From Bedellia somnulentella (Eukaryota; Arthropoda; Insecta; Lepidoptera; Bedelliidae): a stretch of DNA of 64,000 nucleotides. Every line of letters starts with the position of its first letter. Within the stretch, counting starts at the first letter, position 1. The stretch lies in assembly GCA_963576735.1 (NCBI GenBank), contig OY755171.1:17980001-18044000 (forward strand). Direction: 5' to 3'. A model generated the notes under the pieces. The model saw only the letters and a program-made list of their open reading frames with translations, was not told where the DNA came from and did no database searches. The translations under genes and the position numbers were made by a program. Below are positions 1 through 9,749 of the stretch, in pieces.

Positions 1-690
1 AAGTTAATAAGACATACATTAGTCCTATACATGACAAATTAGTTAGAATATTCAAAGTTGACACTGTGTGGAACAATTGTACCACACTTTTTTGATGAGA
101 AAAGAAAAAAATAAATATTTTATTGCCGATAGTGCCTGACTATATCTTTTCCGCATTTGTTTCATGTTGTTCCTGCCTAATAATTACCCACTTTCAATTC
201 AATTTATGTTAGTGCTTAAAGAAGTTGTTATTGCTTATATGAATATATGTTCCATTGCGACAAAATTACGTAGTATAATGCATTGTAAGTTTGTTGTTTT
301 GTCATAAAACTTAGAAGTTGGCACGTAAATCCCTCTGGCTGGACTAGACGGTGAAGTTATACTAAATATTTCGATCAAGAAAAGCACAGATGAAAAGAGT
401 GTAAGTAAATTGTGTCCAATGGTGTTAATAAATGAAATGGCTTTGTTTTCCTATGTTAATAGTCTAGTGTATTTCAAGGAGACATGACGTACTTCTTAGC
501 GTATAATAATGTTAATATACTAACAATGAAAAGAACAAAAATAGTATACAAAACAAGACTCATTACCTCATTAGTTAAATAGAGACATATTATTTTCACA
601 AACCAGAATACTCTGTTAGATTTAAATGTTCACGTTAAAAGATGGAAATACAGATACTAGGTATACTAAACGCAAAATTTTAAATTTTAC
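1..690. other. AT-rich non-coding sequence
   Basis: No open frame with a recognisable protein and no clear repeat boundary was found here. The stretch is AT-rich with scattered short frames only. It may be intergenic or intronic to something outside the window. Confidence 0.4.
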
Positions 691-888
691 ATGCATATAC
701 TCACGGCTATATATCCCTAAAAGGGGGAACCAGAAAAACAAAAATAAACCTCAAGTCAAGCCACTTTTGGATGTTATGTGGGAAAAAGATAGTATAATAA
801 ATGTTTTAACTTTAACCCCGGGTTGACTTTTACGATCACCCATGGGAAGAAATGGGGTAGTTAGTGCTATTCTAAACCGACACTACAC
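691..888 (-). repeat. ~250-bp interspersed repeat, old copy
   Basis: This is a diverged minus-strand copy of the family seen best at 8389-8640. It reads from a catatactcacggctata-like tail through the ccacttttgg block to an end resembling accgacactacac, which is the reverse complement of the family start. Internal deletions make it shorter than the better copies. Confidence 0.7.
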
Positions 889-1397
889 AACATTAAATAT
901 TATACCTTTCTTAAGGAATGATGTTTGATTGGTAACGCGGTGCAAATTGGAAAAATATAATCTAGGAGGAGGAAAACTATCCTCAACTTGATAAACATCG
1001 TGGATCACTGATTAGAAGCAATTTCAGACTACACGCTAACCTATACGTCCACATGTTACACACTTACTAATGTTGAAATAACTATACGCTGGATTCATAG
1101 AAGAAGTATGTACTGACAGCACGGCAAAATATTGTCTAACAAAATAAATAAATAATGGAATAAAAATTCCGAAATAGGGAAATATCCCGTGCCGTGGCAT
1201 GGATTTACCCTCCTGTGGTAAATGCACGATGGCGGAAAACTACGCTTTGTATATTATGATAGTTTGTTAAACAAAACAAACGATAACAATGCAGAGTTTG
1301 TTGATTTAATTAGTTATTTGTTTGTAAATTTTAATAAGATGTCACAACGTTTACAACGAGTTAAACATAAACAAGAAAAACTACTAAGCGGTACGGT

Positions 1398-2841
1398 CTT
1401 TGATTATGAACACTATAGATAGAGCGATGTTACGTCATCCATTTTAAAAAGAGAAGCCTTTATTTAAGTTCTTATATGTTAAAAAGAGACACAAAATCTT
1501 TATCGTCATCTCTATCGCGTAACCCGTTTTGTTGATGTCACGCTTTTAAAGCTTGACAAACAAAGCGTCGACTTGTGAGCGATTTTGGTTTTCTTTTGAT
1601 TTTGAGAAAGATTTTATTCATTTGTATATTGTTATTGTGATAAAAGAGACTCCATTAGTCAAACTTATTATTTAGTGAGTTATGGTTGGGTGTAGCGTGC
1701 TTGGCTGCGGAAGCCGCAGCGAAAAACACATCGAAGGATTGACTTTCTGAAGTGAGTGAGTTTTTTAATGTTTTTCTACAGATAAATACATAATAAATAC
1801 ATTGCGCGATCAGAAAAAAAGTGATTCAAATGTTAATTACGTTGAACTAGATTACTAGCATTTTCTTAAGTTATTTTGAGCAATTTTTTAATAGCATAAC
1901 CTAAAAATATGCAGTATCTCAGTGTTCCCATAATTCACGTTTTTCATCCTACCCTGTCGTTAGGGTAAAATTTTCGAATTAGTAAACTGATGTTAATGAG
2001 TGAGTATATTATGAATTTCGTCGCGCTATAGCGACGCTGAATGATTTCCAATTGTTATCTACGGAATTAGTAAGTAATAAATTTGTTATATTTATTTAAT
2101 TTCTTCGTATTCATTACAGTTTTCCTAAAGACCCAAATCTACGAGAAAAATGGATTGCGGCCACTGGAAGATGCAATTGGAAATCAACCAAATATAAAAT
2201 ACTTAGATGTACGAATACATCATCTTTTGAAAATTGTGACTGAAATAGACGAATGAATTCGAAATTTTCACACGAAACTGATTTTGTTTAAAGGTCAATA
2301 GTAAATAATGCAATAAAACTCATGTACAAAATAGTGCTGTCTTTTATTTTTCAAAATACTAACATAGACCTCACTATACCCATGATGACCCGTATGATAT
2401 TTACATAACTTGCACTTATGGAACAGCTGTTTTTTTTTGTCCAGTAACAAAGTTAGTCCCGTACAAAAATTTATTCGTAATCATGGGAAGATTCATCCCT
2501 GATAGTTAGTAAAATGCTTTAGATTTCACGGTGTATTAAACATCAGTATAAATGGTAAAATTAAACAAAAAAGATTGTATAATACTAGGAGCAAGTATGT
2601 ATAATTATATGATTGCAGGAAATAATATAGTAAACAGTAAACCTTTACAATAAATAAAACGACGTAACAATAAATTGAAGTCATCAATTTTAAATTAAAA
2701 AGTAGCTTTTATAATGGTGATTATAGTATTTTGGGGTAATTGTTTTCTAGTGATCGCAACATTACAGGGAAAAATATTGCTATCTAAAAGAGGTACTCTC
2801 CCGTTGCATTATGACTCTGTCTATAGTGTTCATAGTCAAAG
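1398..2841 (+). mobile_element. Non-autonomous P-superfamily DNA transposon, copy A
   Basis: The element begins CTTTGATTATGAACACTATAG and ends with its inverse (CTATAGTGTTCATAGTCAAAG), so the terminal inverted repeats are more than 20 bp. It is flanked on both sides by the 8-bp duplication GGTACGGT (1390-1397 and 2842-2849). Eight-base target duplications together with an internal THAP-type zinc-finger remnant point to the P-element superfamily. At 1,444 bp it lacks a transposase catalytic region, so it is probably mobilised in trans or dead. A second copy with different 8-bp flanks lies at 41451-43965 in the opposite orientation. Confidence 0.85.
1682..2243 (+). pseudogene. THAP-domain N-terminus of a P-type transposase (remnant)
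   Basis: The first piece (1682-1749) reads [19 protein letters not shown], the C-x4-C start of a THAP zinc finger, and runs into a TGA next to a possible donor. After an acceptor (CATTACAG) the second piece begins at 2120 and reads [18 protein letters not shown], the conserved P and W core of THAP domains. It stops at 2241-2243 before any catalytic region. The in-frame TGA at the end of the first piece also occurs in copy B, so it predates amplification of this sub-family. No functional protein is expected. Confidence 0.7.
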
Positions 2842-2862
2842 GGTACGGTGCATTATGTTGTA

Positions 2863-4883
2863 CTAGCAGCCCGTCCCGGCTTCGCTCGGGCATAAATTAT
2901 CATTAACATTTTGTTTTTTATTTTATTACATGTATTATTATTTAAATATATTTTTTTTTAAGTTTTAAGCTATGTTATATTTTTTTGTATTTATATTTAG
3001 ATATATATTTTTTTGTTATTTTTCATAATGTGTAATTACATCAAAAGCCATTCAATTTATAGAGTTAAAGCTTCCCTGTAAACAATATTTGACGTTGTTT
3101 TATTTTGTGGCAGCAAAATAAATTGATGTTTAGGGGCTCCCACCCGCGACAGGCCAACGTACAGTTGACCGTGAGTAAAACAATTCTTTTGCAGGTCAAT
3201 CCCTACTAATTTGAAGGTTTGGCCTTGGGACTTATTAATTGTTAAAGCAAAAGATGTTTTAACCGAAAATTGTAGCCGTTTAAATGGAATTGGCAGATCA
3301 GTTGGGATCATCGGTATATGAGCTAATTGACCGGCTGCTGGGCCAGTGATAATAGTCGCTACAATTAAATTTTGCCTTAACTCTTTGATAAGCAGCCTCG
3401 TGCCATTGCACATGCTCGGAGGGCTTAAATTTCTCAAAAGCATGATTGGGATTCCGATTTTTAACGACAATTCATGTGGTGGCAATCCAGAAGGGGTCAG
3501 GGAATTTAAAAATTCCTGTGGATAAAGAACTGCATCTTCAATATTAGTTACAGTGTCAACAACTCTCTTAGTTGTATTGGACATTGCGACAGCGATGCTT
3601 CTCTGAGAGTATTTTCCCAATGGTCATCGTTTTCTAGCAAACCTCTAGCACGGCAAGCAGCTTGATAGGTCTCTTTGAGAACTCCGTCAACGGTTTTCAA
3701 GTACTGGAATGAAGTTGGACCGCGTACGTGATGTAGCAACATCCAAAGATAAAAACATTCGGATTGAGATGGATTCACACCGTAGACTCTTCCTAAAGCA
3801 GCATCTTTTTTTATTCCTGGATGACCTACTACGTCCTCTCCACGCTTTCTTCTGGTGAACTTATTATTGGCCCATGTGAAATATTGCGGGACTTCGTGGT
3901 ATAAAAGTGTCCTTGCGAATTCATCTTTACTACAGAGCTCAAAGAAAGCTATTAAAGTGGTTTTACGTGGGTCTCGGGCCACTTGATCGGCCGTTTCAGC
4001 GGTGAAATACACCCTTTGGCCATTTTCTAAGTGAGCTGTAAGACTGTAGGATGCCGCTCGTGGATCGGAAATTCGAATATTCGCCAGGCAGCTTCAGATA
4101 TACTTATGTACCAGCCATTCACGTAGTTTTCCACTTCATCATTTGGATTTCTGACGCCAAATGTAGCTTGGTCCGAACCTTTATTTATGTATTTACAAAT
4201 GTATTTGATGGCTTGAACTGAGTGGCAGTACTCCACATTTATGTGAGCGTTAAACGTCCTACACAATAGTGGAGAATAAGGGACAATCCACCTATTATCT
4301 ATAACAAAACTACTTCCTCTGATATTAAGCGAAGCGCTCTATCCTCCATTTCGAGATAACTTTCGAATGGAATGTTCGAATCGAATAATTCAAAAAGTAA
4401 TATAAGGGTATTGAAGTAGTCTGAAATAATATATACGTTTTTTTATAAGGATTAGATAGGTACAAATAAAGAGCCTTTTCTAAAGCAGGATTTTAATTTA
4501 ATATTTAAATAATTTTATATAATGACGCTTGTTGTGAGATAACTATAATAGTTAGAGACATGCTGTCGCGGCATTTTTTTTAGATAATGATGTGTTCTAT
4601 AAAATTTTAGTACATAATTTTATTCTATTGTCAATATTTTTCGCAGCGCACGCGATGTAAGGTTTTTTTTGGTATTTTTTTAACACCTTGGGTTACATTT
4701 TTGAAGTTTACGTAAGGATCCCTAATTTTTTTGAAAATGAAATATAGCCTATGTCACTCGGGAATAGTGTAGCATCAAAACAGTGAAAGAATTTTTCAAA
4801 TCCGTCCAGTAGTTTTGGAGCCTATTCAATTCAAACAAACAAACAAAAAATCAAACCTTTCCTCTTTATAATATTGGTATAGA
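2863..4883 (-). mobile_element. Internally deleted Helitron
   Basis: On the minus strand the element starts with TC (TCTATACCAATATTAT, at 4883) directly after an A. It ends with a GC hairpin (CCCGAGCGAAGCCGGG) followed by CTAG at 2866-2863 and then a T. The TC start, the hairpin plus CTRR end and insertion between A and T are the diagnostic structure of Helitrons. Inside are degraded pieces of the Rep/helicase protein on the same strand. It lies 13 bp beyond the target duplication of the P-type element. Length is 2,021 bp against more than 5 kb for autonomous Helitrons, so it is deleted. Confidence 0.85.
3060..4266 (-). pseudogene. Helitron Rep/PIF1-type helicase fragments
   Basis: Three broken minus-strand frames are present. 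Positions 4027-4266 contain KYICKYINKGSD, typical of the Rep-side region. Positions 3548-4012 carry the linker with GVNPSQSECFYLWMLLHHV. Positions 3060-3620 carry the helicase C-terminal part with LTINKSQGQTF and the GQLYVGLSRV motif of PIF1-like helicases. The HUH nuclease motif and Walker A/B of the helicase are missing, and the pieces are joined by frameshifts and deletions. This is a dead remnant that confirms the Helitron call and its orientation. Confidence 0.85.
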
Positions 4884-5583
4884 TGTATAATATTGTTTAG
4901 TGTAGGTGTGTCAGAGGCAAGCGTCCAAAATATAAAGAATAAAAGAACAGTATGAAAAGGTTCATTTATATAAATAAAGCTATAGTGGTTTGCAAGGACC
5001 TTACTAAGTGGATATTGATAGTCTCTGCCTTCCCAAATGAGAAGTACTTTACAATGTTCAATGTAGGCTACTACTTAAAGCATAGAACCATCCTTATTTC
5101 AACGGATGTATTTCGCGGTCTGTCTATGTTTTTTACGTAGTTTAAACGAAATGATTTAGTGAGCTAGCATGGGAATCATCGCACATATTTCTTCCAGTGT
5201 TGTTCGTATTTAGATAGGTTAATTAACTAACTTATTTATTTTTCAGTAATTGGATAACAAATTGAGTAAGAAATTAAAAAAAACTGCCCACAACGATGAT
5301 TTCATCAGCAATAGCTTCAAATACAATCAGAGTATTGGCCGCAACAGCAGCAGTAATGTTTTGTTCGGTGATGATATCCGGATGGTCATACAACAGAATA
5401 AAATATTCGCCATACAGACCCAGGACTGATGACCAAAATATCATCAGTAAATATATCAATGACGGATCTAAAAAACAGTTCGTTTTGGAATCACATCTCA
5501 TTGCTGCTATAAGTATCCTTTTCGATTGTTAATGTGAAATAAGTATACATTAATATAAATTCACACTCAAATCAAAACTTTTG
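4884..5583. other. Mostly unassigned; LINE-tail scrap near 4950-5060
   Basis: Positions 4950-5060 resemble the last codons of the LINE seen intact at 41680-42770 (a gacctt-actaagtgg...atagtctctgcctt pattern). From 5231 there is an acceptor-like ttatttttcag followed by an open hydrophilic frame to a stop near 5430 (contains SNSFKYNQSIGRNSSSN), but it begins with TAA and no partner exon was found. I assign no gene. Confidence 0.35.
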
Positions 5584-5836
5584 CTGTGTAGTGTCGGCTA
5601 AGAATAGCACTACCCCATTTCTTCCGGTGGGTGTACGTAAGAGGCGACTAACGGTATTGGGGCTTTTAAGGGATTTTTGGGCGATGCGGTTGGAGACCCA
5701 TCACCAGCAACCTTTATTTCACCATCTTTTCCCCATGCAACTTCCAAAAGTGGCTGAGGAATTTCTTATTCCTTAGCTCTGGCTACCCCTGCTAGGGATT
5801 TACAGCCGTGAGTATATGTATGTATGTATGTATGTA
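5584..5836 (+). repeat. ~250-bp interspersed repeat with (TATG)n tail
   Basis: Good copy of the family: starts gtgtagtgtcggctaagaat, contains ggggcttttaagggattttt and ctctggctacccct, and ends gccgtgagtatatgtatgta followed by further GTAT units. A tail microsatellite and a sharp 5' boundary are typical of a retroposed element. Confidence 0.85.
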
Positions 5837-6531
5837 GCAATAGGTCGAAGACGAACTTGTTTCTAGAATAGTTCAGAGAATTTTGTTAGACTTCTGAAAA
5901 GGCCTTGGGTTTGGATCTCTCAAAAAGGGTTAGGAAGTTAGGACACATTTTTAAGTAGGTATTTGTAATAAGTTTTTTTTTTACACCATAATCTTTAATG
6001 AGTTAAAACCAATCAACTCCCCGAAGAAGAGGCAGAGGTACTAATGATTCTGAGTACCCGCGTTTTGCATTGACAGTATTCACATGATATCGACACTTTT
6101 ACAAATGAATTCTCTAAGTATTTCACTTGCCTAAGTAAAAATTAGCAAAGTGGATTTCTGCACTGTTTTTCCTCGCGGCCAACAACTTTGAATTTCAATT
6201 AACTACATATATGACAGTAGAAAAAATATATTGGTGTAGGCTTGAAACATTGGTGAGGATTTCAACACGCTTCTCCGCGGTTGTTCCCCAAGAATTATTG
6301 GGGAACAAACATAACATAGAGATAGCTTATAAGCTGAAGATAAACAATGGAGTAACCAGTATATCCCCGAAGCGTTGACAAAGGTAGTTCTCAGCATAAG
6401 GTAACATTTTTGGCACCGAATCCAAATATTCTTCTTATTCTACAAGAGTGCAAATTATAGCAAGTAGTTTGTCCATTTCGAAGAACTACAGCTTTTTTAA
6501 TGCGATAAATAAACGATACATACTTACACAA

Positions 6532-6898
6532 CCGACCGTGATAGCCCAGTGGGTAGAACACTCGGTTATCGTGCAAACGACTAGTGTTCAAATCCTGGGT
6601 CGGGCCTACACCAATTTGTCTTTTCTAAAGACATATGTGTGGTTAATTTATCATGGTTGTTAACGGTGAGGGAAAACATCGTGAGGAAACCCACATGGCT
6701 GAGTTGTACTTAGTCATGTGACAGTGTATTCGTACAAAACGGCGATAGGCCTGCCCCCTATCACGTTAGTACACTGTCCATGCAAAACGTGGGTACTCTG
6801 AACACCAGGTGACAAAGTCACGTGATGTTCAGAAGTATTAGTACCTCTGCCAACCCCTTCGGGGATATTCGGCGTGAACGTTTATGTTATGTTATGTT
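6532..6898 (+). mobile_element. tRNA-derived SINE with 13-bp target duplication
   Basis: The head reads gaccgtgatagcccagtggg (box A-like TAGCCCAGTGG) and then gtgttcaaatcc (box B-like), i.e. a split polymerase III promoter of tRNA origin. The tail ends tgttatgttatgtt. The 13-bp sequence acatacttacaca occurs at 6519-6531 and again at 6899-6911, a target-site duplication from LINE-driven integration. Diverged copies occur at 34335-34420 (tail only) and as an inverted pair at 55475-56070. Confidence 0.85.
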
Positions 6899-7008
6899 AC
6901 ATACTTACACAGTATTGCATTATGAAGGATAACTTGTTTCTCATAATAGACATATATATATTATGTTAAAATAAAGTCCTTAATAAAAAATCAGATGTAC
7001 TTATAAGT

Positions 7009-7921
7009 TTGACATGTATTTTGATGATCGAAACCGCGGGAGGAGTCTGGGAGAATCGTACACCAAACAGGGTTCGGAAGACTTTTGGAACATTCAGGAA
7101 ATTATTCATACTAATGTTATTGGTGTTATTATGTGCCTTGCTCTCTTTCATGTTGAGCTTATTTAAAAGAAAAATTTGGGGATACCCGTACAGGTATGGA
7201 CAATTGATTTTAAATTATTTACTACTTCTTAAAGAGTATACCTACCTACATAGATGTACTAATAAAAAATCGTTTTTAGTACATCTATGCCTACCTACAT
7301 AAAAATACTAAGTATAAATAATTAATATATATATAAATAAATAGTATTAAAAAGCTATATGTTTATATACAGAGTGTAACAAAACGCGGGTACATTTTGT
7401 GAAGAGAACTCAGCTGATTTGTATGGATAAAATAAAAATAAGTTAAGTGATCATACCATACCTATAAATGTATCCCTGACTGAGTTGGGCTAACTACTAG
7501 ACCATCAATGTTGTAGTTAGGTAGTTACCTAGTTACTACTAGTTAATAGAAGTCATTCCGTAGTAAAATGGTTTCTTAACATTGATTGGGGCTAGAAGGT
7601 TCTGGAGTGGCAACCGTTCATTGGAAAACCCCCGCCACCTCCCACAGGATGAATAAATGACTTGGTCAAGGTCGTGGGAAGCCGATGGATGAGGGAAGCA
7701 CAGGAACAGTCGGTGTGGAGATCTTTTGGGGAGGCCTATGCCCAGCAGTAAACGTCTATTAACTACGTAACGTTAACGTAGTTCTTATATAATAATTGTG
7801 ATACCCCTTAATGGGGCGTTGCAATAATACTAATGGAATAGTATTCTGCAATATGTTTCAAATTATTATCAAACTCTTATAAAATAGTTTTCTTTTTTTC
7901 AGATTCATGTTTGAAGTTTGA
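7009..7921 (+). CDS. Possible small membrane protein, two exons
   Basis: I do not recognise a family. The first piece (7009-7193) encodes 61 residues with a basic segment (RTPNRVRKTFGTFRK) followed by a hydrophobic stretch rich in L/M/V (about residues 33-51). It ends at a donor-like CCGTACAG/GTATGG. A strong acceptor (TTTCTTTTTTTCAG) at 7889-7902 joins in frame to FMFEV and a TGA at 7919-7921, and AATAAA follows within 12 bp. The joined product would be 67 residues. It could equally be the last part of a longer gene or chance. A LINE tail sits inside the putative intron. Confidence 0.25.
7590..7765 (+). repeat. LINE 3' end fragment (second family)
   Basis: One frame reads SRWMREAQEQSVWRSFGEAY followed by an A-Q-Q run, the typical C-terminal end of a lepidopteran endonuclease/reverse-transcriptase polyprotein. 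Only the last part of the element is present, as expected from 5'-truncated insertion. Confidence 0.6.
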
Positions 7922-8388
7922 AGGGAAATAAAACACCGAAACATTTTGATCAACATATATTTATGAATAAGTATACCTAAATTTCATTTTTTTAATAAAT
8001 ACTTAAATACATATTTTAAAAGTTTTCATAGCACCTCAATAGTTAAAATTAAATAACCAATTAGCCTCTATATATAACTCTATATTACACAGCTTTGGAC
8101 CAAAGTAACATATAATAAATTATTGGATACGATAATATTATACGTAAAAGAAATATTTTTCAATAACATTTCATATTTAGATTTGTAAAAATCTGTAAAT
8201 AAAAGCTTTAAAAGTTATAGACTAAATTAGTTTTAATTACTATGATTGAATAGCTCATGATACCTCCAATCTTCCCTCCCTCTATCCCCTCTACAAAAAA
8301 ACCCTGTATAATAATGCAATAAGAACGGAACATTTAGCACTTAAAGTTATGTAGTTATTAGAATTAGAAAATTTGTACTTAAGCGCCG

Positions 8389-8640
8389 TGTAGTGTCGGC
8401 TTAGAATAGCACTACCCCGTTTCTACCGATGGGTGTACGTAAGAGGCGACTAACGGTATTGGGGCTTTTAAGGGATTTTTGGGCGATGCGGTTGGAGACC
8501 CATCACCAACAACCTTTATTTTTACCATCTTTTCCCCACTCACATTTCCAAAAGTGGCTGAGGAATTTCTAATTCCTTAGCTCTGGCTACCCCTTCTAGA
8601 GATTTACAGCCGTGAGTATATGTATTTATGTATGTATGTA
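8389..8640 (+). repeat. ~250-bp interspersed repeat with (TATG)n tail
   Basis: Near-full reference copy for this window: from gtgtagtgtcggcttagaat through cgatgcggttggagaccc and ccaaaagtggctgagg to gccgtgagtatatg plus tatg units. It shows no coding potential of its own. Confidence 0.85.
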
Positions 8641-8754
8641 CTTAATAACTTGTAAATGAAGCCGCTAAACGTTGGCAGTAAAGTTATTTCTATTAGCTTA
8701 CCAAATCGTTAGAGTAACAACAATGAGACAAATTAAAGTTATTTTGTAATGTTT

Positions 8755-8895
8755 AAAATGGAGAATGTGCACAAAAAGGCAACCGTCCGAAGTAAAATCC
8801 GGTGTAAAGTAAACTTGAGCGGTATGCCAGGATCGTGCAAGTGGCGATCTATAACCTATGCCCACCGCAATGAAAACTAATGGTGTGCGTTTATA
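8755..8895 (+). repeat. LINE 3' tail, diverged
   Basis: Contains aaaaggca-ccgtccgaagt and gatcgtgcaagtggcgatct followed by aatgaaaactaatggtgtgcg. These match the last coding block and 3' end of the LINE at 41680-42770 with internal deletions. Confidence 0.65.
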
Positions 8896-9227
8896 TATGT
8901 TAATTGATAAATGAAACGTAATTTGACTTTAAAATATTATTGTTTAATGTATGGGGATAACAAGCCTAGAATAACCTCCACTGAAGTTTCAAATCAAACC
9001 CATTTCAATCTGCCTGAATGTTTATAAACTATACATAGCTTCGTTTTGCTTGGATCTTCAGCGTTAAATAGCTCTACCTCAACTCTCACTATCGCGCAAT
9101 GCGGCTAGCAACACGCTATCACACACCTTTTCCTTCCTCACAGCCCATATATGTCCCCACCAAGGGGCTCGAGCCTACCCTATATAGGGCGATTTGACCT
9201 AAGTCCACCACGCTGGCCATGCATACA

Positions 9228-9345
9228 CCTTTTACTTTACCTATTTTTCCCTTCTACCCCTAAAAGTGGCAGAATAATCATTGATTCGATAGATTTTGTT
9301 ACCCCCTCTTGAGAATGAATGAGTATATGTAGGCATGTGTGTTTG
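9228..9345 (+). repeat. ~250-bp repeat, old 3' part
   Basis: Only the second half of the family is recognisable: cccctaaaagtggcaga, gttacccc and gagtatatgtaggcatg. Just upstream (9060-9230) is a further repeat scrap with ccccaccaagggg that I could not classify. Confidence 0.5.
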
Positions 9346-9749
9346 CATAAGTAGTCCTAAAAATCATCAATGTTCGTTTCTTACGTCTTGAGATTCTATT
9401 AAATCTGTTCGATTTGTGTGTGTTTGTTTACTTGGTCTCTATTGAAATATAAATACATTTTTTAATGCAAATAAACTTTTGTATAAATAAATCGTAACGT
9501 AGCTGACCGTACTCAACTAAATTATAATACTACAAACTATTTTTACAGCACCAATTTATAAATATAAACAATTCTTATATAACATTACTAACGTTTTTAA
9601 ATACTATATATAAAATGCGTTTTTGTAACCTGTGTGTATTATGCTAATTTAAATAATTTAATAAAATATTTGAGCTATAACATACGGTGGTATAACAATT
9701 ATGCCTCAATGTTTGAACTGTTTTTTTTGGAAGTATTTTAGTATATTTT

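Noticed and set aside
5231..5440. Acceptor followed by a hydrophilic open frame (SNSFKYNQSIG...)
   Set aside because: The frame opens with TAA directly at the acceptor and no partner exon or homology could be found; kept only as a note.
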